From contig NZ_JAMYJR010000039.1 of the NCBI RefSeq assembly GCF_024137025.1, positions 1-64,000 on the forward strand: a stretch of 64,000 nt of DNA. The letters are read 5' to 3'. Of the stretch, positions 22,614 through 30,945 are shown one piece after another (position 1 is the first letter of the stretch; each line of letters begins with the position of its first letter). This DNA comes from Paractinoplanes aksuensis (lineage in GTDB: Bacteria; Actinomycetota; Actinomycetes; Mycobacteriales; Micromonosporaceae). Both the position numbers and the translations under genes were made by a program. Below the pieces are notes generated by a model. That model did no database searches and was not told the DNA's origin. It saw only the letters and a program-made list of their open reading frames with translations.

Positions 22614-24239
22614 TTCCCGGCCCGGACGGGACGGGCGGGACCGGTCGCGGCGGCTGGCCGAGGTGTTGGCCATGACCTCGGCCCGGCAGCCGACGCCGTC
22701 AACGGAGAACGCCAGCGGCAGCGGGTTGTAGTCGCGGTATTCGCCACGCAACGTGAAGGACTTGAGCTTGCCGTGACCCTTCGCGGTCACCTTGCGGCCC
22801 TTCTGCGTGACCGTCCTCGAGCCGCCGGTGAGCTTCTGGGTGCCCGGGTACGAGAACTGGACCCGCCACGAGCCCGGCGCCGAGGTCGTGACCGTCAGCT
22901 GGGCCTCGTAGTTGCGCCCGGAATCGTGCCGCAGCTGATAGCGGACAGCGCACAGGCTTTCATCGCCCGGCCCGACCGCCGCCACCGCCGTGCCCGCGGC
23001 CTGCGCCTCCTGGACGTCCGGAGCCTGCCGGCTGGCCGCCCATCCGGCCCCGGCCGCGGCCATCACCGCGAGGGTGACCAGCGCCGCCTGGGCCCGGTGG
23101 TGACCCCGGAGCAGGCCGCCGGTGACCCGCCCGCCTTCGAACAGGCCACCGCCCAGCGGCCGGGCCCCGCGCAGACGCAGGGCCGCCCCGATCTTCAACC
23201 CGGCCCGCAGGCGCAGCACCCGGGCCGCCGGCCGCGGTCCCGGCCCGCCACCGGGCAGGCCCAGATAGGTGAGCAGCGAACGGCCGAGACCCGGGCGCCG
23301 GCGGGGCACCACCGCCGGTGGCCCGGCCTTGCCGCGTACCGCCTCGGGGGCGTCGTCGGCCCGCTCGACCGGGGGCGGGATGACAGGCTGGATGCCGACG
23401 GTGGCGGCCAGCTCGCGGGCCACCTCGGGCGCGGTCGGGCGATCGGCCGGGTCCTTGGCCAGGCAGCGCAGGCACAGCTCGGCCACGGCCGGCGGCAGAC
23501 CGGGCAGGGCGGGCAGCGGATCCGGATCGGCGTACAGGTGGGCCCGCAGCGCCTCGGCGGTGTTGTCGGCCGGCCACGGGTGGCGGCCGCACAGGGTGCG
23601 ATAGAGCAGCAGCCCGAGCGCGTAGACGTCGGTCGCCGTGGCCACCTGGGCGCCGCCGAGCCGCTCCGGCGCCAGATAGGCCGGGGTGCCGAGCAGGCTG
23701 CCGTCGGGCGCGGCGTCGCGCTGGCCGACGATGGCCGAGATGCCGAAGTCGACGACCTTGGCCCCGCCACCGGTGAGCATCACGTTGGCCGGGGTGACAT
23801 CCCGGTGCACCACGCCGCGGGCGTGGGCCGTGGCCAGGGCCGACGCCACCTCGACGGCCACCGTGACCGCCTCCCGCCAGGGGAGCGGGCCCTGCCGCAG
23901 GATCCGGGCCGACACCGACTCGCCGTCGTTGAGCTCCATCACCACGTACGGGACGGTCAGTCGCTCGTCGAGCGGGGACTCGCCGAAGTCGAAGATCCCG
24001 GTGATGTGCGGGTGGCAGAGCCGCGCCGCCGCGAGCGCCTCCTGCCGCAGCCGGTCGCGGAAGGTCTGATCGTCGGCCAGCCGGGGAGACAGCACCTTGA
24101 CGGCGATCGCGCGGCCGAGCGTCTCGTCGTAGCCGCGCCACACCTCGGACATGCCGCCCGTGCCCAGCTTCTCGACGAGCCGGTAGCGCCCGGCGATACG
24201 AAGCGAGGCCAACTGACCGTTTCGCTCCGTCCGCCCCAT
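22461..24239 (-). CDS. Ser/Thr protein kinase with CBM2-like ectodomain
   Basis: 592 residues. The PknB-type kinase domain (about 14-275) has GTGGMSEVWRG, the IAVKVL lysine, HRDVTPANVML, DFGISAI and TPAYLAPERL. A linker rich in Pro/Arg leads to one membrane helix (AALVTLAVMAAAGAGWAA). The outer domain has Cys at each end (LCAVRYQLRHDSG ... VDGVGCRAE), a Trp, and FSYPGTQKLTGGS and YNPLPLAFS segments, the layout of a CBM2 cellulose-binding module; this suggests sensing of a polysaccharide. ATG 24239 is favoured by the family start. The last 70 or so residues after the second Cys are translated from DNA antisense to the neighbouring gene's end and may not be conserved; a sequencing indel or real overlap are both possible. 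Confidence 0.85.
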   Translation of the reverse strand: MGRTERNGQLASLRIAGRYRLVEKLGTGGMSEVWRGYDETLGRAIAVKVLSPRLADDQTFRDRLRQEALAAARLCHPHITGIFDFGESPLDERLTVPYVVMELNDGESVSARILRQGPLPWREAVTVAVEVASALATAHARGVVHRDVTPANVMLTGGGAKVVDFGISAIVGQRDAAPDGSLLGTPAYLAPERLGGAQVATATDVYALGLLLYRTLCGRHPWPADNTAEALRAHLYADPDPLPALPGLPPAVAELCLRCLAKDPADRPTAPEVARELAATVGIQPVIPPPVERADDAPEAVRGKAGPPAVVPRRRPGLGRSLLTYLGLPGGGPGPRPAARVLRLRAGLKIGAALRLRGARPLGGGLFEGGRVTGGLLRGHHRAQAALVTLAVMAAAGAGWAASRQAPDVQEAQAAGTAVAAVGPGDESLCAVRYQLRHDSGRNYEAQLTVTTSAPGSWRVQFSYPGTQKLTGGSRTVTQKGRKVTAKGHGKLKSFTLRGEYRDYNPLPLAFSVDGVGCRAEVMANTSASRRDRSRPSRPGRELAGQELVDRGIVVGQHARPVDELGQGLAGQHHRRVGDLGHAAADIGLGQR

Positions 24240-24502
24240 GTGCCGATTGTGACCCGAGGGACGGGCCGCGCATGCCGGTCCGCCGAAACCCGTTCCGCTC
24301 GTGCCCGAATGCCGTATTCCGGCTAGGGTCAGCTCGATCAGTCCCCTTCCGGACGGAGGGTTCGCATGCAGCACACCTCGGTGACGGTCTTCGCCTCGTT
24401 GCGAGGGCGTGTCTCAGCCCGCTAGAACGCCGGCGGGCTCACGCTTCTCCTCGCCTCGGGGCGGTCGCCTTCCGACCGTTTCCCTCCTCCGAGGAGTTCT
24501 TG

Positions 24503-25720
24503 TTGCGTGCCCATTCCGCCGTGCCCCTGGGCGCGGATTACTGGAAGCTCTGGACGTCGTCCGCCGTCTCCAACCTCGGTGACGGCATCACCATGGTGGC
24601 GGGCCCCCTGCTCGTCGCCTCGATCACCACCGACCCGGCCGCGGTGGCCGGCGCGGTCTTCGCCCAGCAGCTCCCGTGGCTGCTGTTCGCCCTGATCAGC
24701 GGGGCCTGGGCCGATCGCCTGGACCGCCGCCGCCTGGTCGTCTCGGTCAACACCATGCGGGCCGGCGCGATGGCTGTGCTGGCCGTCGCCGTCGGCTTCG
24801 AGGTAGCCACGGTGCCGCTCATCCTGACCGTGTTCTTTCTGCTCGGCACGGGCGAGACGCTGGCCGACACGGCGTCGGCCGTCTTTGTGCCAGCCGTCGT
24901 GCCCGAGGCCGGGCGACCAAAAGCCAATTCCCTGCTGTACGCCAACTTCAACGTGCTCAACCAGTTCGCGGCCAAGCCGTTGGGTGGTTGGCTGTTCGTG
25001 GCGGCGGCCGCCGTGCCGTTCGCGGTCAACGCGCTGACGTTCGCCCTCTCCGCCGCCCTGATTGCCACCATCCGAGCCATCACTCCGACGCCTGCGGCCC
25101 CGGTCGACCGGTCGCCGCGACCCGGGGTGCGGGCGGAGATCGGTGCGGGCGTGCGGTGGCTCTTGCGGCATCGGCTGCTGCGCACGCTGGCGGTCACGAT
25201 GGCGGTCGGCAACGTGGTCTTCTGCGCCGCGTTCGCGGTCTTCGTGCTGTACGCGATGCGACGGCTCGGCCTCAGCGACGTCGGCTACGGGGTGCTGCTG
25301 GTGGCCTTCGCGGTCGGCGGCTTCCTGGGCACGCTGGTCGCGCCCGCGCTGATCCGGCGGATCCGGGCGTCGTACCTGCTGCGGGCGGGCCTGCTGGTCG
25401 AGGTCGCCCTGCACGCGACGCTGGCCCTGAGCCGGGAACCGTGGGCGGTGGCGGCGATGATCGTCGTCTTCGGCGTCCACACCACGGTCTGGGGTGTGGT
25501 GGTCACCACGATCCGCCAGCGCGACGTGCCGTCGGCCCTGTTCGGGCGGGTCACCAGCGTCTACTCGTTCCTGGACCTGGGCGGGGCGGCGGTCGGATCG
25601 CTGCTGGGTGGGGTGCTGGCCACGGCGTACGGACTGGTGGCGCCCTATTGGATCGCCGCCGTGGCCATGGCCTTGGTGGTTGTTGTCGCGTGGCGACCTC
25701 TCCGGAGTGCCGGCCTCTGA
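24503..25720 (+). CDS. MFS exporter (MFS_3/EntS type)
   Basis: 405 residues with 12 predicted membrane helices. It has the early motif SNLGDGITMVAGPLLVAS, the loop 2-3 motif GAWADRLDRRRLVV, and HRLLRTLAVTMAVGN at the start of the second half, typical of macrolide/siderophore/multidrug exporters. A proton-driven drug or metabolite export role is likely; the substrate is unknown. No ATG fits, so the start is taken as TTG at 24503, six bases after GAGGAG; the adjacent TTG at 24500 is equally in frame. The frame upstream of 24500 is open but unlike any protein. A 13-bp terminator hairpin follows the stop. Confidence 0.85.
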   Translation: MRAHSAVPLGADYWKLWTSSAVSNLGDGITMVAGPLLVASITTDPAAVAGAVFAQQLPWLLFALISGAWADRLDRRRLVVSVNTMRAGAMAVLAVAVGFEVATVPLILTVFFLLGTGETLADTASAVFVPAVVPEAGRPKANSLLYANFNVLNQFAAKPLGGWLFVAAAAVPFAVNALTFALSAALIATIRAITPTPAAPVDRSPRPGVRAEIGAGVRWLLRHRLLRTLAVTMAVGNVVFCAAFAVFVLYAMRRLGLSDVGYGVLLVAFAVGGFLGTLVAPALIRRIRASYLLRAGLLVEVALHATLALSREPWAVAAMIVVFGVHTTVWGVVVTTIRQRDVPSALFGRVTSVYSFLDLGGAAVGSLLGGVLATAYGLVAPYWIAAVAMALVVVVAWRPLRSAGL

Positions 25721-25724
25721 GCGT

Positions 25725-25771
25725 GGCGGGGGCCGCTGCCGTCCGGCGCTGCCGGTGAAGCGGCCCCCGCC
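25725..25771 (+). terminator. 13-bp hairpin terminator after MFS gene
   Basis: GGCGGGGGCCGCT (25725-25737) and its exact complement (25759-25771) with a 21-nt loop, 4 bases after the MFS stop. There is no U-run. Confidence 0.75.
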
Positions 25772-25796
25772 CTCGCGGCCGGATTCTTCTGCGGCC

Positions 25797-25824
25797 TGTG
25801 GACAACCGGCCCGCCTGTGGATAA
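25797..25824 (-). promoter_or_regulatory. Pair of DnaA-box-like sequences upstream of recQ
   Basis: TGTGGACAA (25797-25805) and TGTGGATAA (25816-25824), the complements of TTGTCCACA and TTATCCACA, in the same orientation and 19 bp apart. Both are perfect matches to DnaA-box consensus forms (the first to the actinobacterial preference). They lie 27-66 bases upstream of the recQ -10 box. Confidence 0.55.
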
Positions 25825-25850
25825 CTCCGGGTTCTGTCGGACCGGCCTGA

Positions 25851-25856
25851 TAGACA
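25851..25856 (+). promoter_or_regulatory. -10 box of leaderless recQ
   Basis: TAGACA, ending 6 nt before the GTG at 25863. Confidence 0.5.
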
Positions 25857-25862
25857 TGCCCC

Positions 25863-28004
25863 GTGACCGAGACGATGCCCACCGCCAGCCCAGCCGACCG
25901 AGCCGCCGTGCGTGAGCAGGCCGAGGCGGTGCTGCGCCGGTTGGCCGGCGAGCACGCGGTGCTCCGCGAGGATCAGTGGCGGGCCATCGAGGCGCTCACC
26001 GTCGACCGCCGGCGGGTGCTCTGCGTGCAGCGCACCGGCTGGGGCAAGTCCGCCGTCTACTTCGTGGCGACCGCCCTCCTGCGCCAACGCGCCTCGTCCG
26101 GGCCCACGGTCATCGTGTCGCCGCTGCTCGCCCTCATGCGCAACCAGGTCGAGGCCGCGGCCCGGGCCGGCATCACGGCCCGCACGATCAACTCGGCCAA
26201 CCTCGACGAGTGGTCGCTGATCGAGGCCGAGATCCGGGCCGGCGAGGTCGACGTGCTGCTGATCAGCCCCGAGCGGCTCAACAACCCCGACTTCCGCGAC
26301 AACGTGCTCCCCGGCCTGGCCGCCGAGACCGGTCTGCTCGTGGTCGACGAGGCGCACTGCGTCTCCGACTGGGGTCACGACTTCCGTCCCGACTACCGGC
26401 GTCTGCGCACGTTCCTGGCCGGGCTGCCCGGCCGCACGCCCGTGCTCGCCACCACCGCCACGGCCAACGCCCGGGTGACGGCCGACGTGGCCGACCAGCT
26501 CGGCGACGCGCTGGTGCTGCGGGGCACGCTCGAGCGCGACTCGCTGCGGCTGGCCGTGCTCGATCTGCCCAACCCGGCCCACCGGCTGGCCTGGCTGGCC
26601 GACCACCTCGACCGCCTGCCCGGCTCCGGCATCATCTACACGCTCACCGTGGCCGGCGCCACCGAGACGGCCGACTTCCTGCGCTCGCGCGGCTTCGCCG
26701 TGGCCTCCTACACGGGCCAGGTCGAGGACGGTGAGCGCCGCGCGGCCGAGCAAGACCTGCTCGACAACAAGATCAAGGCGCTGGTGGCGACGTCCGCGCT
26801 GGGCATGGGGTTCGACAAGCCCGACCTCGGCTTCGTCGTCCACCTGGGCGCCCCGCCCTCGCCGATCGCCTACTACCAGCAGGTCGGCCGGGCCGGCCGG
26901 GCCGTCGAGCACGCCGAGGTGGTGCTGCTGCCGGGCGCGGAGGACGCAGCGATCTGGCGCTACTTCGCCTCGCTGGCCTTCCCGCCGGAAGATCAGGTGC
27001 GGGCCGTGCTGGCCAACCTCTCAGGCGACCGGCCGATGTCCACCCAGGCCCTCGAGCCGCTGGTCGACCTGCGCCGCAACCGCCTCGAGATGATGCTCAA
27101 GGTGCTCGATGTGGACGGTGCGGTCCGGCGCGCCCGCGGCGGTTGGCTCTCCACCGGCGAACCCTGGACCTACGACTCCGCCCGCCTGCGCCGGGTCGCC
27201 GAGGCCCGGTCGGCCGAGCAGCAGACGATGATCGAGTACGCCTCGACGACCACCTGTCGCATGGAATACCTGCGCCGGTGCCTCGACGACCCCGAGGCCC
27301 AACCGTGCGGCCGCTGCGACAACTGCGCCACCCCGCTGTTCGACGCCGAGGTGTCGGCCGGCGCCCTGGCCGCGGCCGACGCGTTCCTGGGCCACCCGGG
27401 CCTGGTGGTCGCGCCCAAGAAGATGTGGCCGACCGGTCTGGCCGCGGTCGGCATCGGGCTCAAGGGCAAGATCCCGGCCGGCGAGCAGATCGAGCCCGGC
27501 CGGGCCGTCGGGCGGCTCTCCGACCTGGGCTGGGGCAACCGTCTGCGCGGCCTGGTCAGCCCCGAGGCGCCCGATGCCGCGATCCCCGACGAGCTGGCGG
27601 CCGCGGTGGTCGAGATCCTCAAGGACTGGGCGCACGGCGACGACGCGTGGGCCCAGCGCCCGGCCGCGGTGGTCGCGGTCGCCTCGAGCCGCCGTCCCGA
27701 GCTGATCAGCAGCCTGGCCGAGCACATCGCCCGGGTCGGCCGGCTGCCCTTCCTGGGCACGGTCGCGGTCGCCCACGACGACGGGTCCGACGCGCGGGGC
27801 AACAGCGCCCAGCGGGTCCGCGCCCTGCACGACGCCTTCACGGTCCCGGCCGAGGTCGCGGCCGGGCTCGGCTCGCTCTCGGCCCCGGTGCTGCTGGTCG
27901 ACGACCTGGTCGATTCCGGCTGGACGATGACGCTGGCCGGCCGGGCCCTGCGCCGCGCGGGCGCCGAGGGGGTGTTGCCACTGGCGCTGGCGGTGGCCGG
28001 CTGA
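25863..28004 (+). CDS. recQ: RecQ-type helicase fused to phosphoribosyltransferase-like domain
   Basis: 713 residues. The superfamily 2 helicase core (about 30-370) has TGWGKSAVYF (Walker A), VVDEAHCVSDWGHDFRPDY (motif II), TATAN (III), TSALGMGFDKPD (V) and QQVGRAGRA (VI). A RecQ-type zinc-binding cysteine cluster follows (CRMEYLRRCLDDPEAQPCGRCDNC, about 460-485). There is no HRDC domain; instead the C-terminal 170 residues resemble a PRTase (VLLVDDLVDSGWTM is the PRPP loop). This fusion is an actinobacterial RecQ variant. It should unwind 3'-tailed DNA in repair or recombination; the role of the PRTase part is unknown. GTG at 25863 is leaderless from TAGACA. Confidence 0.93.
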   Translation: MTETMPTASPADRAAVREQAEAVLRRLAGEHAVLREDQWRAIEALTVDRRRVLCVQRTGWGKSAVYFVATALLRQRASSGPTVIVSPLLALMRNQVEAAARAGITARTINSANLDEWSLIEAEIRAGEVDVLLISPERLNNPDFRDNVLPGLAAETGLLVVDEAHCVSDWGHDFRPDYRRLRTFLAGLPGRTPVLATTATANARVTADVADQLGDALVLRGTLERDSLRLAVLDLPNPAHRLAWLADHLDRLPGSGIIYTLTVAGATETADFLRSRGFAVASYTGQVEDGERRAAEQDLLDNKIKALVATSALGMGFDKPDLGFVVHLGAPPSPIAYYQQVGRAGRAVEHAEVVLLPGAEDAAIWRYFASLAFPPEDQVRAVLANLSGDRPMSTQALEPLVDLRRNRLEMMLKVLDVDGAVRRARGGWLSTGEPWTYDSARLRRVAEARSAEQQTMIEYASTTTCRMEYLRRCLDDPEAQPCGRCDNCATPLFDAEVSAGALAAADAFLGHPGLVVAPKKMWPTGLAAVGIGLKGKIPAGEQIEPGRAVGRLSDLGWGNRLRGLVSPEAPDAAIPDELAAAVVEILKDWAHGDDAWAQRPAAVVAVASSRRPELISSLAEHIARVGRLPFLGTVAVAHDDGSDARGNSAQRVRALHDAFTVPAEVAAGLGSLSAPVLLVDDLVDSGWTMTLAGRALRRAGAEGVLPLALAVAG

Positions 28005-28020
28005 TACCGCGAGGTCGCCG

Positions 28021-28041
28021 CATACGGGGTGGGGGTATGCT
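28021..28041 (+). promoter_or_regulatory. CsoR-type operator overlapping a -10 box
   Basis: CATAC (28021-28025), nine G-rich bases, GTATG (28035-28039): a palindrome resembling CsoR operators with a G/C-rich core. It overlaps TATGCT (28036-28041), a -10 hexamer ending 6 nt before the csoR ATG, so binding would block initiation. This gives a simple autoregulatory switch released by Cu(I). Confidence 0.7.
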
Positions 28042-28047
28042 GGCGTC

Positions 28048-28353
28048 ATGTCCGACGAGTCGACGCCGCAGCACGGTCCGCATGGCTATTCGGGAGACAA
28101 GGCGGCGCTGCTCGGCCGCCTCCGCCGCATCGAGGGCCAGATCCGCGGCCTGCAGCGCATGGTCGACGAGGACACGTACTGCATCGACGTCCTGACCCAG
28201 ATCTCGGCCGCCAAGAGCGCGCTCCAGGCGGTGGCGGTGGGGCTGCTCGAAGACCACCTGGCCCACTGCGTCGTCGACGCGGCCCGGGCCGGCGACCCGA
28301 CGGCCAAGGTCAAAGAGGCGTCGGACGCGATCGCCCGGCTCGTTCGTTCCTGA
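28048..28353 (+). CDS. csoR: Copper-sensing repressor CsoR
   Basis: 101 residues, all-helical DUF156/CsoR family. Copper ligands of the Cys-His-Cys set are visible: Cys in DTYCIDVL and the His/Cys pair in HLAHCVVDAA, with the N-terminal HGPHGY extension. Apo-CsoR binds the operator and copper binding releases it. The gene heads a copper operon with copZ and a His/Met-rich cupro-protein, and its own operator overlaps its promoter. ATG 28048 gives a leaderless mRNA. Confidence 0.93.
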   Translation: MSDESTPQHGPHGYSGDKAALLGRLRRIEGQIRGLQRMVDEDTYCIDVLTQISAAKSALQAVAVGLLEDHLAHCVVDAARAGDPTAKVKEASDAIARLVRS

Positions 28354-28374
28354 CGCTCTTCGAAAGGCGTTTCC

Positions 28375-28587
28375 ATGTCTGTGACCAGCACCTACACCGT
28401 GACCGGCATGACCTGCGGCCACTGCGTGCAAGCGGTGACCGGCGAACTGTCGGCCCTGCCGGGTGTGGACGCGGTGCAGGTCGACCTCGCCTCGGGCGCG
28501 GTCACCGTGACCAGCGAGACCGCGCTGACCGACGACGCCGTGCGCGCGGCGGTGGACGAGGCCGGCTACGAGCTCGCGAATGCCTGA
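28375..28587 (+). CDS. copZ: Copper chaperone CopZ (HMA domain)
   Basis: 70 residues forming one heavy-metal-associated domain with the ligand motif GMTCGHC (residues about 11-17) and the usual ferredoxin-like beta-alpha-beta-beta-alpha-beta pattern. It binds Cu(I) in the cytosol and hands it to export proteins. It sits 21 bases after csoR and overlaps the next gene by 8 bases. A copper P-type ATPase (CopA), normally the chaperone's client, is not present in this operon. Confidence 0.93.
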   Translation: MSVTSTYTVTGMTCGHCVQAVTGELSALPGVDAVQVDLASGAVTVTSETALTDDAVRAAVDEAGYELANA

Positions 28588-29632
28588 CACGGCCCCTCCG
28601 GCCGTCGAACCCATCGACGAGCAGGCTGAGACCCCGGTCGGCGACAAGGCCGGGTTCCGGCTGGCCGCGTTCGGGGCGGTGCTGATCGTCGTGCTCTTCG
28701 CGGGGTACGGGCTGGGGCGGCTCAACAACTCGACCACCTCGGCCTCGGCGCCGCCCACGGCGGGCAGCCAGGCGGGGGCGGCCATGCCGGGCATGACCGT
28801 CGACGAGAACCAACAGCATGCGCACAGCGGCGGCGGCCCGTCGGCGCAACCCGTGGACGAGAGCCAGCCCCACGCGCACGGTGCCGACGGCACCTCGGTG
28901 CAGGCGGGGACGGCCATGCCCATGGGCGCGGCCGTCGGTGGGCTCTCGCTCAGCTCGGGCGGGCTCACCCTGGTGCCGGAAACGACCAGCTTCCCGGCCG
29001 GGCGGGCCCAGCGGCTCAGCTTCCGGGTGGCCGGGGCGGGCGGGGCGGCCGTCACGACGTACGCGGTGGTGCACGACAAGCCTCTGCACCTGATCGTCGT
29101 GCGGCGCGACCTGACCGGGTTCCAGCACCTGCACCCGACCATGGCCGCCGACGGCACCTGGGGGATCGACCTCACCCTGGCCCAGCCCGGGATCTACCGC
29201 ATGATCGCCGACTTCACCGCGATCGTCGGCGGGCAGCAGGTCGCCACCACGCTTGGCAGCGACCTCACGGTGGCCGGTGACTACGCGCCGCAGACACTGC
29301 CCGCGCCGGGTAGGACCGACCAGCCGGACGGCTTCACTGTCTCGTACGAGGGCACGCCCGGCACCCAGGCGACCCAGCCGCTGCTGATGACCGTGACCGG
29401 TGCCGACGGCAAGATCGCCCAGCTCGACCCCTACCTGGGCGCGTTCGGTCACCTGGTCGTCATGCGCGAGGGTGACCTGGCCTACGTGCACGTCCACCCC
29501 GAGGCCACGCTGGTCGACGGCAAGGTCAAGTTCTGGCTCACCGCACCCAGCCGGGGCAGCTACCGCATGTTCTTCGACTACCAGGTGGCCGGCCAGGTCC
29601 ACACCGCGGAGTGGACCCTCAAGGTCGAGTAG
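28580..29632 (+). CDS. Membrane-anchored His/Met-rich copper-handling protein
   Basis: 350 residues. A short cytosolic start, one membrane helix (FRLAAFGAVLIVVLFAGYGLG, about 25-45) and a long outer part. The linker carries metal-ligand clusters: AMPGMTVDENQQHAHS, ESQPHAHG and TAMPMGAA. Two related beta-sandwich halves follow, each with an HLxVxRxxL...HxHP motif: LHLIVVRRDLTGFQHLHP (about 170) and HLVVMREGDLAYVHVHP (about 295). I recognise no named family, but the operon and the Met/His motifs point to extracytoplasmic copper binding or tolerance. It overlaps copZ by 8 bases. Confidence 0.8.
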   Translation: MPDTAPPAVEPIDEQAETPVGDKAGFRLAAFGAVLIVVLFAGYGLGRLNNSTTSASAPPTAGSQAGAAMPGMTVDENQQHAHSGGGPSAQPVDESQPHAHGADGTSVQAGTAMPMGAAVGGLSLSSGGLTLVPETTSFPAGRAQRLSFRVAGAGGAAVTTYAVVHDKPLHLIVVRRDLTGFQHLHPTMAADGTWGIDLTLAQPGIYRMIADFTAIVGGQQVATTLGSDLTVAGDYAPQTLPAPGRTDQPDGFTVSYEGTPGTQATQPLLMTVTGADGKIAQLDPYLGAFGHLVVMREGDLAYVHVHPEATLVDGKVKFWLTAPSRGSYRMFFDYQVAGQVHTAEWTLKVE

Positions 29633-29642
29633 GACCGGTTCT

Positions 29643-29669
29643 CGGGCGGGCCCGACCGGGGCCCGCCCG
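29643..29669. terminator. Bidirectional 11-bp hairpin between convergent genes
   Basis: CGGGCGGGCCC and its exact complement with a GACCG loop, between the copper operon stop (29632) and the methyltransferase stop (29673). It can end transcripts from both sides. Confidence 0.8.
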
Positions 29670-29672
29670 GTG

Positions 29673-30812
29673 CTACGGGAGCATCTTTTCCAGGGCCGGG
29701 GTGACGCCCCACTCGGTGGTCAGCGCTTCGTACTCGGCCTGCTGGGCCGCGGTCGGCGGGGTCGACGTGCGGCGGGCTCGCAGCAGCAGGTTGCGCGGGG
29801 TGTGGGCCGAGTCGATAAACTCGACGACCTCGACCTTGTAGCCGTTGAGCCGCAGCAGGGCGGCCCGCAGCGAGTCGGTCAGCACGTCGGCGAAGCGCTC
29901 GCGCATGATCGCGTGGCGGGTCAGCTCGCCGAACGGGGCCGGGGCCGGGCGACCCTTGAGCTGGGCCGCGATGTCGTGGTGGCAGCACGGCGCGGCCAGC
30001 GTCCACTGCGCGTTCCACTCGACGGCCCGGGCCAGCGCCTGGTCGGTGGCGGTGTCACAGGCGTGCAGGGCGAGCACCAGGTCGGGATCGAACGGCAGCG
30101 TCGCCTCCTCGATCGTGCCGGCCACGAAGGTCACGTCGTCGGCGCAGCCGAGCGAGGCGGCCACGGCGGTGTTGCGTACGCGCTGGTCCTCACGCACATC
30201 GACCCCCACGACCTGAACTTGCGCGCCGCGCCCGGCCAGATAGCGGTAGGCGGCGAAGGTCAGGTACGCGTTGCCGCAGCCCAGGTCGACCACCCGCAGC
30301 GGCGACGGCAGCGTCTCGGGCAGCGTCGCCGCCAGAGCCCGCAGGAAAGCGTCGATCTGGCGCCGCTTGGCCGCGTTGCCGCCGATCACCTCGAACAGCG
30401 GGTCGCCCGGGTCGAGCAGCCACTGCTTCTGCCGGTCGTGGCCGTCGGGCGTCGCGGGCGCGCCCGCCGAAGCCGCGCGGTGCACCTGAGCGTCACCCTT
30501 CTTGGTCACGCGCAGTTGCAGCGTGACCGAGGACGTCTCGACATGCCAGTTGCCGAACGGCTCGGCCAGCAGCTCATCGACGGCGGCGGACGCCTCGTCG
30601 CCGGGCGCGACGTTACGGGTGAACGGGCGCGCGCCGTCGTCCGTCACGATCTGCAGTCGCGGCCCACCTTTGAGTGTCACCGGCCTGATCTCGGCCCTGG
30701 TCACCGAAGGAGTGAACCCGCGACGGCGACCGGCCGCCACGGCTCGGGTCAATCCGGGCGTCAGCAGCAGATCTCGGACCTCGGACAGGGCATCGGCGAG
30801 CTGTTGTGGCAT
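29673..30812 (-). CDS. SAM-dependent methyltransferase (Methyltransf_32 type)
   Basis: 379 residues. The C-terminal Rossmann domain has DLGCGNAYLTFAAYRYL (SAM site), VVGVDVRED, LALHACDTATDQALARAV and APCCHHD, the motif set of the Methyltransf_32 group, which includes GSTCD/METTL25-like and TRM13-like proteins; an RNA or protein substrate is likely but unknown. The N-terminal 150 residues have no recognisable family. ATG 30812 is chosen over an upstream ATG because TGGAG lies just before it. Convergent with the copper operon. Confidence 0.85.
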   Translation of the reverse strand: MPQQLADALSEVRDLLLTPGLTRAVAAGRRRGFTPSVTRAEIRPVTLKGGPRLQIVTDDGARPFTRNVAPGDEASAAVDELLAEPFGNWHVETSSVTLQLRVTKKGDAQVHRAASAGAPATPDGHDRQKQWLLDPGDPLFEVIGGNAAKRRQIDAFLRALAATLPETLPSPLRVVDLGCGNAYLTFAAYRYLAGRGAQVQVVGVDVREDQRVRNTAVAASLGCADDVTFVAGTIEEATLPFDPDLVLALHACDTATDQALARAVEWNAQWTLAAPCCHHDIAAQLKGRPAPAPFGELTRHAIMRERFADVLTDSLRAALLRLNGYKVEVVEFIDSAHTPRNLLLRARRTSTPPTAAQQAEYEALTTEWGVTPALEKMLP

Positions 30813-30945
30813 GTCTCCATTCTGCCGCGCGTCGTTCGGAAACCCACGCGGCGTAAGATCCCGCCGCACACGCGCCGTGAGGTGCTGTCGGGCACCAGTT
30901 GATCTTTAGATAGGCTGACAGGCCGGGAAGTGAGGTGCCTTGCCG

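Noticed and set aside
24416..24440. 7-bp inverted repeat before the MFS gene as attenuator or riboswitch
   Set aside because: Short stem with 10-nt loop, no T-run and no leader peptide; easily chance in this composition.
30901..30925. IdeR/DtxR iron box upstream of heme oxygenase
   Set aside because: TTAGATAGGCTGAC-like sequence matches only about 11 of 19 consensus positions, with one half-site missing. Not enough to call iron regulation.
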